From: Candidatus Saccharimonadota bacterium
GTDB lineage: Bacteria > Patescibacteriota > Saccharimonadia > Saccharimonadales > Saccharimonadaceae
Reading direction: 5' to 3'
Assembly (NCBI GenBank): GCA_017432225.1
Contig: JAFRJN010000004.1
Span: forward strand, 1 to 42,200
DNA: 42,200 nt
The translations under genes and the position numbers were made by a program. The notes under the pieces are model-generated. The model searched no databases. It saw only the letters and a program-made list of their open reading frames with translations, and was not told the origin of the DNA. Shown piece after piece: positions 1 to 6,123 of this stretch. The stretch's first letter is position 1; every line of letters begins with the position of its first letter.

Positions 1-138
1 AGAGTCCAAGGTCCAATTAAGTACTCTTTTCTCCTTTCTTTTGAGATTACTTCTATATGAATAAGGGTTTGAAGAAATACTCTTCTTACCACGGTGTAGT
101 TCTAATTTAGATTTGATGAATTGTATGACCTTGGGCAT
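1..138 (-). CDS. Hypothetical protein, C-terminus cut by the window edge
   Basis: From the ATG at 136-138 (minus strand) 46 codons stay open to the left edge with no stop. The start is preceded at good spacing by AGAGAGG, a plausible ribosome binding site. The visible part begins MPKVIQFIKSKLELHRGKK and is rich in Lys, Arg and Ser, with no signal peptide or membrane segment. I do not recognise a family. It lies just downstream of the small-RNA terminator at 187-208, so that RNA could instead be a leader controlling this gene. A short coincidental frame cannot be excluded. Confidence 0.45.
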   Translation of the reverse strand, partial: MPKVIQFIKSKLELHRGKKSISSNPYSYRSNLKRKEKRVLNWTLDS

Positions 139-186
139 TGTAACCTCTCTTGTTATTATTTTTAATCCTTCGTGAGGTCATTTAAT

Positions 187-208
187 AAAAACGGCACCAC
201 GATGGTGC
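187..208 (-). terminator. Terminator of the small RNA
   Basis: GCACCA/TGGTGC hairpin (194-199 with 203-208, loop of 3) followed on the minus strand by CG and five T. The stem is only 6 bp, and its upper strand is shared with the competing long helix. Confidence 0.5.
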
Positions 209-340
209 AATTGTCATACAAGCTTACTAGCGTTGCTACATAAAACCCATAAGACCCATCATGGCGCCGTTTTCAGATTCTATATAGCCTGCCAGTATAA
301 AAACAAGCCGCTATTTTGTAAATTTGTATAACAATTGCAC
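187..340 (-). ncRNA. Structured small RNA of about 150 nt, 6S-like in outline
   Basis: A near-consensus promoter (-35 TTGACA, 18-nt spacer, -10 TACAAT) fires into this stretch, and a hairpin with a T-run ends it at 187-208. No reading frame lies between. The first 15 nt (340-326) pair completely, with one G-U, with 219-205, so the 5' and 3' ends close on each other. Inside, a 5-bp tagcg/cgcta stem and an apical hairpin (aaaac/gtttt, ccat/atgg) can form. A competing 18-bp helix, 273-256 with 205-188 (two G-U pairs), excludes the closing stem and the terminator. A long closed rod recalls 6S RNA; a switching leader for the gene at 1-138 is the alternative. Identity is unproven. Confidence 0.5.
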
Positions 341-344
341 TTTT

Positions 345-374
345 ATTGTAGCACAAGCTTTCTAGATTTGTCAA
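345..374 (-). promoter_or_regulatory. Sigma70-type promoter of the small RNA
   Basis: On the minus strand -35 TTGACA is at 369-374 and -10 TACAAT at 345-350, with an 18-nt spacer and a TGTGC extension before the -10. Expected start is near 338-340, at the first base of the 15-bp closing stem. Confidence 0.7.
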
Positions 375-375
375 T

Positions 376-404
376 AAAAAAATGCCCCTTCATTTTGAAG
401 GGGC
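376..404 (-). terminator. Terminator overlapping the stop codon of the 390-851 gene
   Basis: Perfect 9-bp stem (384-392 with 396-404, loop of 3) followed by a run of T on the minus strand. The stop codon of the gene (390-392) lies inside the stem. Confidence 0.8.
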
Positions 405-851
405 GAGACCGTAGGCGATTTTGGCGCTTAAGTCATCGAGTTTCTTGGCGGGGCCGAGGATATAGATTTGCTCCGCATTGGATAGCGTAAGCTTTTCTTT
501 TTTGTGCATTTCAAGCTGGTGCTTGATTTTCATGATTTCGCTATAGCGAAGTTTCTCGGTCTGCCAAGTGATGGCGGATTCGCCGGTTGATTCGTTGTAA
601 ATCTCGGCTTTGTCGTGGACCTCTATTTCGGTCCAGCAAGGCTGTGGATCGTCTGATGGGATATAGACCCAGTAGGCGTACCGATAATTTGGCAAGCGGG
701 CGGCCTTGACGACAATGTCGTTTTTGCCAAAAACTTGGCCAAAAAGCAGTTTGTCATATTCCTTGAACTGGCTCTTTTGAGCGAGTTCCACTTCTACGCC
801 GATGATGGCGGTAAAAAAGTCTTTCACGACTTTTGTGACGTTGGTACCCAT
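390..851 (-). CDS. Hypothetical protein, 153 residues
   Basis: I do not recognise a family. The protein begins MGTNVTKVVKDFFTAIIGVEVE, appears soluble, is Lys-rich, and shows no signal peptide or membrane segment. The start at 851 is chosen over the longer 905 frame because AGGAGGTGG sits four bases upstream and because the extra residues would be translated from the promoter. Promoter: TTGCAA (917-922), 17-nt spacer, TATAAT (894-899) with a TGG extension. It is a single-gene unit ending in a strong terminator that contains the stop codon. The upstream neighbour, tRNA-Asp, has its own promoter and terminator. Confidence 0.75.
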   Translation of the reverse strand: MGTNVTKVVKDFFTAIIGVEVELAQKSQFKEYDKLLFGQVFGKNDIVVKAARLPNYRYAYWVYIPSDDPQPCWTEIEVHDKAEIYNESTGESAITWQTEKLRYSEIMKIKHQLEMHKKEKLTLSNAEQIYILGPAKKLDDLSAKIAYGLAPSK

Positions 852-893
852 GCTCCACCTCCTAGATATAAATGTACAATAGTTCTTACCTCT

Positions 894-922
894 ATTATAC
901 CACAAAATGCTTATTTTTGCAA
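894..922 (-). promoter_or_regulatory. Promoter of the 390-851 gene
   Basis: -35 TTGCAA at 917-922, 17-nt spacer, extended -10 TGGTATAAT with the hexamer at 894-899. The start codon is about 40 nt downstream and has a strong Shine-Dalgarno sequence, so this gene is not leaderless. Confidence 0.75.
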
Positions 923-932
923 GGGGATAATA

Positions 933-965
933 AAAAATAATTCCCCTTCGGGGATTATTTTTTTG
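933..965 (-). terminator. Terminator after tRNA-Asp
   Basis: CCCC-TTC-GGGG core (943-953) extended by A/T pairs on both sides, with T-runs on both strands. On the minus strand it directly follows the CCA end of tRNA-Asp. Confidence 0.75.
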
Positions 966-970
966 TATTC

Positions 971-1047
971 TGGCGGATCCGACGAGACTCGAACTCGCGA
1001 CCTCTGCCGTGACAGGGCAGCGCTCTAACCAACTGAGCTACGAATCC
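971..1047 (-). tRNA. tRNA-Asp (GTC)
   Basis: Full cloverleaf on the minus strand: acceptor GGATTCG/CGGATCC with one G-U, discriminator G, encoded CCA at 971-973, anticodon loop CTGTCAC with GTC, and a T arm containing TTCGAGT. It is the only tRNA here without a downstream copy of its 3' end. Confidence 0.95.
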
Positions 1048-1068
1048 AACTTGAAAAGTATAATATAT

Positions 1069-1097
1069 ATTATACATCAAAAATTATTTTTGCACAA
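1069..1097 (-). promoter_or_regulatory. Promoter of tRNA-Asp
   Basis: -35 TTGTGC (1092-1097), 17-nt spacer, -10 TATAAT (1069-1074) with TG directly before it. Start is expected about 15-20 nt upstream of the mature tRNA. Confidence 0.65.
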
Positions 1098-1116
1098 GCC
1101 TATATTTGTCTTGTCT

Positions 1117-3015
1117 TTAGACACCAGGGATAGTAAAGGTATCTGGAGTACCGGTGGAAGGAGTAGAAGGGACAGACGGGGCGGCTGGAGTCGGCGATAA
1201 ATCGGTCGGGGTCGGCAGTGGCAAGGTGGCGGTAGCGTCAACTGGTGGAGTCGGTGGTGGCGGCAAGAGCTGGTCATCCATGGTCTGGCCATAATTAATA
1301 TCTGGCATATTGGTAACTTCTGGAGTGGCCGCTACCTCGGGAGTAGAAGCAACTGCGGGATTAGGAATCGGTGGCAAGCTGCTCTCCATAGAAGTAGTAG
1401 GAGTGGTAGCGGGTGCTGCAATGGCAGCCTCGAGCATTTGGCTATATTTACTGGTAGCATCCTGTGGGCCGGATGTGCTCGTGACTGGCGAAATGACAGT
1501 TTCAGAAGATGGGCTGATAGGAGATGTAGGGATCGTAACCTCGCTTACTGGCTCTGGAGCGGCGACGGTTTCGGCGCCGACGTTTGATAGGCTGGCCTCG
1601 GTAGCTTTGAGCTCATCTAGAAGAGCGGAGTCGGTGGCGGGAGATTCTGGCTCGGGGGCCTTTGGCGTCTCTAGAGTAGCTGGGGGTTCTGGAGCTTTTG
1701 GAGTCTCTGGAGTCTCCGTGGCGACTGGGGTCTCGGAGGTAGTTGAGGCTGGCGCATCCGCGGAATCTTTTGCATCTGTGGAGTTTTCGGAGTCTGACTC
1801 CGGTTTTTCCTCTGCTTCCCCGTGGGAAATCATGAGGGCAGTGTCGTCATCCTTTAACTTCTCATCTGGCTCGGCTTTGGAATCAAAATTGAAAGATAGC
1901 GACTCGTAATTTTCTTCGGATTCGGCGTCTTTTTCAGCCTTTTGCTTGGCTTCGGAGAAGGCGAAAAATTGATTGTCTAGATCATCAGAAATATTGGCGG
2001 CCACGGTCTGCTGGTCGGCACCGGCGTCGAGCAGGCGCGAAGCAATCTGCATAGTGCCTGGGAAAGTGTTGGCCTTGGCAAAACGGTCGGTGGCAGCGAC
2101 GATACCGGTGAGAAGCGCGGTGGCTTCTTCGCTATTTAGCTTGACATCGCCATTTGAGCTTAAGAGCAGATTTGAAATCATTTCGGAAACGGAGCTTGCG
2201 AATTTGTTGCTCCATTCGACTTCGCCGAATTTGCCAGGATTGCCAGTGGTGATGTTGACCACGGTGGCGTCGTGCATGATGGTGCCGTACTCGCGGAGGG
2301 ACTCGTCTAGGTCGATGGCGTTTGCGACGTTGAGCGCGAGGACGAGATCGACGTTGTAATCACCGTAAGAGAACTCCATATCTTCGGCGACGATGCGGCT
2401 CTTGTATGGAGTAATATAAATTTTAACCGCGTCGCCTTCGAGCTTGTAACGGAGGTGGTCGGCCTTGTCTTTGCTAATCGAGGCAACGAAATCTTGGAAG
2501 ACGTCGGCGTTTTTTTCGAAATTGTCATCGGGATTTAGGAAACCAAGCGAGGCGGGGATAGTGCCAGAATAGACGGCGATGGCGTGCTTGCCGAGGCGGT
2601 CAAGGAAAAGTGAAAGCGAAAGGGCGCCGGCGAGCTCATCTACCGATGGATCACTCGAGAGAGCGATCAAGATATTGCGCGAGGCGGCAATCTTCTCGGC
2701 GACGTTTGCCATGGTTTTGTTCGAGGCTTTGATAGCCTCGGCGATTTGCTCCGGGGTCATCTCGATGGTATCCTCTGCGGGAGCCTCTGCTTCGGGCTCC
2801 TCGGGGGCGTCAATGTCGGTAGGAGTGGCTGGCAAATCTGGGTCGATGTAGGCGCTCGGGGTAGCATATTCGAGATCTTCGAGAGAAGGTATTTTGAGAT
2901 TTGGATCAATCCCGCTCATGTCGATATCGGCATCTTGAACGTTAGTAGAATCGGCGGTCGTTGCCGCGTCATCAGTAGCTGTTGGATTAGTTGTGGATTG
3001 ATTTTCGTCTGGCAT
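1117..3015 (-). CDS. Degenerate DHH-superfamily domain protein with long disordered tail
   Basis: 632 residues. Residues 1-100 are acidic and low in complexity. About residues 105-375 resemble the DHH/DHHA1 phosphoesterase fold of NrnA/GGDEF-DHH proteins: RNILIALSSDPSVDELAGAL matches the opening motif, and LLTGIVAATDRF matches the usual LYTGI..DTGRF segment. Metal ligands look lost: the HxxPDxD motif reads SSDPSVDE, and the DHH triplet position reads IMHDATVVNI. Residues from about 385 are a Pro/Thr/Ser/Glu-rich, probably unfolded tail. There is no signal peptide or membrane segment. The start has AAAGG upstream. Binding or regulation without catalysis is my inference. The assignment to the fold is moderate; the tail is plainly visible. 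Confidence 0.6.
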   Translation of the reverse strand: MPDENQSTTNPTATDDAATTADSTNVQDADIDMSGIDPNLKIPSLEDLEYATPSAYIDPDLPATPTDIDAPEEPEAEAPAEDTIEMTPEQIAEAIKASNKTMANVAEKIAASRNILIALSSDPSVDELAGALSLSLFLDRLGKHAIAVYSGTIPASLGFLNPDDNFEKNADVFQDFVASISKDKADHLRYKLEGDAVKIYITPYKSRIVAEDMEFSYGDYNVDLVLALNVANAIDLDESLREYGTIMHDATVVNITTGNPGKFGEVEWSNKFASSVSEMISNLLLSSNGDVKLNSEEATALLTGIVAATDRFAKANTFPGTMQIASRLLDAGADQQTVAANISDDLDNQFFAFSEAKQKAEKDAESEENYESLSFNFDSKAEPDEKLKDDDTALMISHGEAEEKPESDSENSTDAKDSADAPASTTSETPVATETPETPKAPEPPATLETPKAPEPESPATDSALLDELKATEASLSNVGAETVAAPEPVSEVTIPTSPISPSSETVISPVTSTSGPQDATSKYSQMLEAAIAAPATTPTTSMESSLPPIPNPAVASTPEVAATPEVTNMPDINYGQTMDDQLLPPPPTPPVDATATLPLPTPTDLSPTPAAPSVPSTPSTGTPDTFTIPGV

Positions 3016-3086
3016 TTTTACCTTTCTTTTCTATTATATTAGCATAAGCTTGATTTTTTAGCAACTGCGGATTTTAGTTTTCACCC

Positions 3087-3115
3087 TTTACTTTTGTCGG
3101 GGTTTGAGGTATAAT
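3087..3115 (+). promoter_or_regulatory. Promoter of rpsT
   Basis: -10 TATAAT (3110-3115), 17-nt spacer, weak -35 TTTACT (3087-3092). The leader is about 30 nt and carries TAGGG before the ATG. Confidence 0.6.
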
Positions 3116-3153
3116 AGTGACAAGTTATTAATTTTTAATGTTAGGGAAAAATA

Positions 3154-3411
3154 ATGCCGATTATTAAATCCGCAAAAAAAGCAGCACGTCAAGCGACTAA
3201 AAGAACCGAGCACAATGCTTCGATTAAGAAGGATATTAAGGCGGCGGTGAAGGCTTTTAAGGCTAAACCGACAGCCAAAGCTCTTTCTAAAGCACAGTCC
3301 GAGTATGACAAGGCCGTGAAAAAGGATCTTTTGAAGAAAAATACCGCTTCACGCCGCAAGGCACAGCTGGCAAAAATCGCCAAAGACGCCAAAGTAAAGT
3401 TGGGCAAATAA
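3154..3411 (+). CDS. rpsT: 30S ribosomal protein S20
   Basis: 85 residues, the usual length of S20, which binds 16S rRNA early in assembly of the small subunit. The sequence begins MPIIKSAKKAARQATKRTEHN and keeps the family pattern of Lys/Arg/Ala-rich helices, with a SRRKAQLAKIAK segment near the end. TAGGG lies upstream of the start. It is a single gene between two minus-strand genes, with its own promoter. The only visible plus-strand terminator lies inside the opposing holA gene. Confidence 0.95.
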   Translation: MPIIKSAKKAARQATKRTEHNASIKKDIKAAVKAFKAKPTAKALSKAQSEYDKAVKKDLLKKNTASRRKAQLAKIAKDAKVKLGK

Positions 3412-3417
3412 TAGCAG

Positions 3418-4023
3418 CTACTTGCTTTCTGATATCAACAGGAACGATTCCACCAGGAGCCATGGATTAATCTTGGTGGATTTTTCGTCTAAATCTAATT
3501 TTGCAAGGGCTTTTAGAATTTGTTTTTCTTTCGTTCCCTGTCTTAAGTTGAAATCCTTGAGGGCTTGGGAGATGAGGAGACCGGTGAATTTAATCGGGTC
3601 CTCGTCGGTTTCGATTTTTCGGAGCATTTCGACGGCTTTTTTGCCATCGCGTTTGGCGGTGGAGTAAATATTGAAAGTGGTCCTGAAGTCGGTTTTTGGT
3701 GGGAGAGTGAATTCTTTGATTTCTATTTTGTCTTTAATCTCTTTGTAGGTGGCGGTGCGCTTGTCGAGCTTGGTTTCGAACAAAATAATGTCGTGGGGGG
3801 TGTCGAGATAATTTGGAAGTGCTTTGTAAATGGCAGAGTTGGCAGTGAAATCACGAAGGAGGATGTGGCGTCTACTGTCAAAAAGAGTGGTACCCCTAAA
3901 AATCAGGGGCAAGTCCTTTTCCGTCAAGTCGGTGCAGTCGATAACTTCGTAGCCTACGCCTAAGATTTTTTTGATTTCGCTCTGGGCGCGGATGCGGTCG
4001 TCGCCTGTAAATATCTTAATCAT
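3418..4023 (-). CDS. holA: DNA polymerase III delta subunit-like protein (short HolA)
   Basis: 201 residues. HolA is the clamp-loader subunit that opens the sliding clamp. The opening MIKIFTGDDRIRAQSEIKKI fits the family pattern (Y/F-G-x-D near the start, then a helix). The middle (TLFDSRRHILLRDF, then DIILFETKLDKRTATYKEI) fits the delta domain I strand order, and GLLISQALKDFNLRQG resembles the domain III helix. Normal HolA has about 330 residues, so this is a reduced version or a distant relative. The start is fixed by AAGGAG and by the ATGA overlap with the mutM stop; the longer frame upstream is read from mutM. It is the last gene of the PLC-like/mutM/holA operon. Confidence 0.5.
   Translation of the reverse strand: MIKIFTGDDRIRAQSEIKKILGVGYEVIDCTDLTEKDLPLIFRGTTLFDSRRHILLRDFTANSAIYKALPNYLDTPHDIILFETKLDKRTATYKEIKDKIEIKEFTLPPKTDFRTTFNIYSTAKRDGKKAVEMLRKIETDEDPIKFTGLLISQALKDFNLRQGTKEKQILKALAKLDLDEKSTKINPWLLVESFLLISESK
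3450..3485 (+). terminator. rpsT terminator, antisense within holA
   Basis: CCACCAG pairs with TTGGTGG (3450-3456 with 3473-3479, one G-U, loop of 16), followed by ATTTTT. It lies about 40 nt past the rpsT stop, within the 3' end of the convergent holA. Confidence 0.55.
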
Positions 4024-4871
4024 TTTGGCTCCTTTTGGCAGGTTGGGCAGATGTGTGTGCCGCGGCCGGCGACCCTGATCTTGATAATCTCTGCGCCGCA
4101 AACGGGGCATTTCTTCCCTTCGCGGCCAAAGACTTGAACGAATTTATCGAGATAGTTGCCGCGGGTGCCGTCGGCTTTTTTGTAATCTCGCATGGTGGAG
4201 CCGCCAGATTCGATAGACTTTTCCATGACTTCTTTGGCGTTTTTGATAATTGTTTTCGCCTGTTCTCGGGTGATTTCGCCGGATTTAGTCATGGGGTGGA
4301 TTTTGCTCATGAAAAGAGTTTCGTCGGCGTAAATGTTGCCGAGACCACAGATGATGGTCTGGTCGAGAATGGTGGCCTTGATGGGAGATTTGGAATGCTT
4401 CTTTAGCTTATTGTAAAAATCTTCTTCCGAAATGGACCAGGGTTCGGGGGCGAGTTTTTTAATAAAGGCGTCGTTCTCTACTTCTTTGGTGTCGAGGGCT
4501 TTGATGAAGCCAAATTTGCGCTGGTCGTTGAAATAGAGGATGCCGTTTTCTAGTTCTAGGATTACGCGGGTTTGCCTGTTGGGGAGGGTGTCGACGAAAT
4601 TTTCGTTGGGGTGGCCGGCGGCGAAACGCTCCCTGTTCGTGGGGTCAAAAATCAGCTGGCCGGTCATCCGGAGATGAATCATCAGAGATTTACCATTATC
4701 TAAATCGATGATGAGAGCCTTGCCGTAGCGGCGGAGATTTGTCACAGTGGCCGTCTGGGACTCACCGACGAAAGATTTTTCGCACAAAATCGTGGTCTTT
4801 GAAATTTTTTGATGAACAATCAATTTAGACAACCCACGTCTAATGGTCTCGACCTCTGGCAGTTCAGGCAT
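4020..4871 (-). CDS. mutM: Formamidopyrimidine-DNA glycosylase
   Basis: 283 residues, the standard length. It removes oxidised purines such as 8-oxoguanine and cuts the strand by beta,delta-elimination. The start MPELPEVET carries the catalytic Pro2 and Glu3. The helix-two-turn-helix segment includes CGLGNIYADE, and the C-terminal zinc finger has CPVC and CPTC pairs (CPVCGAEIIK, GRGTHICPTC). The start follows AAGGAGGG, and Pro2 must be N-terminal, so the longer frame is rejected. It overlaps the PLC-like gene by 8 nt and holA by 4 nt, indicating translational coupling. Confidence 0.95.
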   Translation of the reverse strand: MPELPEVETIRRGLSKLIVHQKISKTTILCEKSFVGESQTATVTNLRRYGKALIIDLDNGKSLMIHLRMTGQLIFDPTNRERFAAGHPNENFVDTLPNRQTRVILELENGILYFNDQRKFGFIKALDTKEVENDAFIKKLAPEPWSISEEDFYNKLKKHSKSPIKATILDQTIICGLGNIYADETLFMSKIHPMTKSGEITREQAKTIIKNAKEVMEKSIESGGSTMRDYKKADGTRGNYLDKFVQVFGREGKKCPVCGAEIIKIRVAGRGTHICPTCQKEPK

Positions 4872-5535
4872 TTTTGCCCTCCTTTCTAGATTTAAGACCG
4901 GGAGCTTCTGATTCGAAATACTGATAGTAAAATTCGTCAATGGCGTCCTGGAGCAGCTGATTGAGAGATTCATTGGTGTAAAAAATGTAGGAATCGCCGC
5001 GGATAAAATCGTTTAGGTGATTGTCTTTTAAAATATTATCAACTTCTAGTAAATCTTCTGGGGTAATATTGACGTTTTTGACCTGATTGGAGAGAGCGGC
5101 CATCTCTTCTGCCATCTCTGGAGTGAGATTCAGCGGATGGTGGAAATTGGTATCAAAAAGCCAAAAATCGTGGTGCTTGAGATCGCGCTTCTCCTCATCA
5201 TTTAGGTGCTCGGTAATAGGAGAATGCTTGGCGCCATGGTAAAAATCATAGTTGAAAAAACCGTCCACGAAGAGGTGAAAAAGGTAGCCCAGGAAAATTG
5301 GGTCTTTTTCCCTGATTTTTGCGCTGTAATCGGCGTAAAAATTGAGCGAGGATTTTTCATCGAAAGCATAGTGAGTGTCCTGATGAGGATATCTAGACTT
5401 GGGAGAGTTGATGTAGCCGTTGTTGATATCTGGCAATAAGCAACCAACCAAAAACTCCCGCTTCTTCTCGGGGGTGAAGTGGAGTTTCCTTGCGAGCCTT
5501 TCGCCGGCCTCTAGATGTATATTCCAACTTGGCAT
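4864..5535 (-). CDS. Zinc-dependent phospholipase C-like protein
   Basis: 223 residues. The opening MPSWNIHLEAGERLARKL and the core GYLFHLFVDGFFNYDFY match the pattern of the zinc-dependent PLC/S1-P1 nuclease-like fold (His near the N-terminus, then HxxxD in a helix). LLPDINNGY fits the conserved G.L.PDi segment. No signal peptide is seen, so it probably acts in the cytoplasm and its substrate is unknown. No Shine-Dalgarno sequence precedes the ATG; a perfect 14-bp hairpin containing TGGTATAAT is immediately upstream. A paralogue is encoded at 28302-28943. First gene of the operon with mutM and holA. Fold assignment is moderate; enzyme activity is not shown. Confidence 0.6.
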   Translation of the reverse strand: MPSWNIHLEAGERLARKLHFTPEKKREFLVGCLLPDINNGYINSPKSRYPHQDTHYAFDEKSSLNFYADYSAKIREKDPIFLGYLFHLFVDGFFNYDFYHGAKHSPITEHLNDEEKRDLKHHDFWLFDTNFHHPLNLTPEMAEEMAALSNQVKNVNITPEDLLEVDNILKDNHLNDFIRGDSYIFYTNESLNQLLQDAIDEFYYQYFESEAPGLKSRKEGKNA

Positions 5536-5539
5536 AACA

Positions 5540-5573
5540 AAAATGGTATAATCTAATTTGATTATACCATTTT
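5540..5573. terminator. Perfect hairpin, bidirectional terminator overlapping a promoter
   Basis: 14-bp perfect stem (5540-5553 with 5560-5573, loop of 6) between the 5583-6020 gene and the PLC-like gene, with T tracts on both sides. Its minus-strand arm contains TGGTATAAT (hexamer 5561-5566), a likely extended -10 for the PLC-like gene. Confidence 0.6.
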
Positions 5574-5582
5574 GTATCTGAT

Positions 5583-6020
5583 TTAGCGAGCGTAAGCGAC
5601 ATTCTGCGCCATAGCCTGGGTCTCGAGAGCGACGAGGCGCTCGGCATCGTCCACCGCGGAATTAACAGAGTGCTTGACGCGGGCGCTTTCTTCGGCCTTT
5701 TTGGCGTCGTTCCAGCGGTCAAGAGTGCCGACGAGGTAGCCAGTGATGCGGCGGAGGCGTTCAAATTTGCCTTCGTCAAAGTACTCGGCGTGAGCGTCGA
5801 AATACTCTTTGGCGGTCTTTTCGCCGGCCTTTTCTTCGATCAACTTGACACCGACTTCTACGAGACAGGAAACGTGCATGGTTTCATACTGGTCGAAATC
5901 TTTCAGGGCTTCTTTTACTTCTTTGTCGCTAATTTTGGCGTATTTGTTTAGCGAATCGACGAAGCGATTGAGGCTGAAATTTTCGACTTGCTCTGGGCTT
6001 TTGTAAACGATTTTTTTCAT
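5583..6020 (-). CDS. Hypothetical helical protein, 145 residues
   Basis: I do not recognise a family. The protein is mostly charged and helical (MKKIVYKSPEQVENFSLNRF onward), with no signal peptide, membrane segment or cysteine motif; the second half (EGKFERLRRITGYLVGTLDR, then AKKAEESARVKHS) could form a coiled coil. The consensus promoter upstream suggests high expression. AAAGG precedes the ATG. It stands alone and ends before the hairpin at 5540-5573. Confidence 0.7.
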   Translation of the reverse strand: MKKIVYKSPEQVENFSLNRFVDSLNKYAKISDKEVKEALKDFDQYETMHVSCLVEVGVKLIEEKAGEKTAKEYFDAHAEYFDEGKFERLRRITGYLVGTLDRWNDAKKAEESARVKHSVNSAVDDAERLVALETQAMAQNVAYAR

Positions 6021-6063
6021 GGTTTTCCTTTGATTTTGCGTTATATTGTATTACCTGCTTCTT

Positions 6064-6092
6064 ATTATAAGCGCTATATATAGTGGTGTCAA
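6064..6092 (-). promoter_or_regulatory. Consensus promoter of the 5583-6020 gene
   Basis: -35 TTGACA (6087-6092), 17-nt spacer, -10 TATAAT (6064-6069), all consensus. The leader is about 37 nt. Confidence 0.85.
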
Positions 6093-6123
6093 GTAGTTTT
6101 ATGACACTAAATGTGGAAAACTA

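Noticed and set aside
735-1028. Plus-strand open frame ending in ...GGSDETRTRDLCRDRAAL
   Set aside because: It is antisense to the 390-851 gene and runs through the terminator and tRNA-Asp; the last residues are a translated tRNA.
1310-1909. Plus-strand Gly/Ser/Val-rich frame antisense to the DHH-like protein
   Set aside because: It mirrors the repetitive Pro/Thr/Ser codons of the real minus-strand gene and has no ribosome binding site or promoter.
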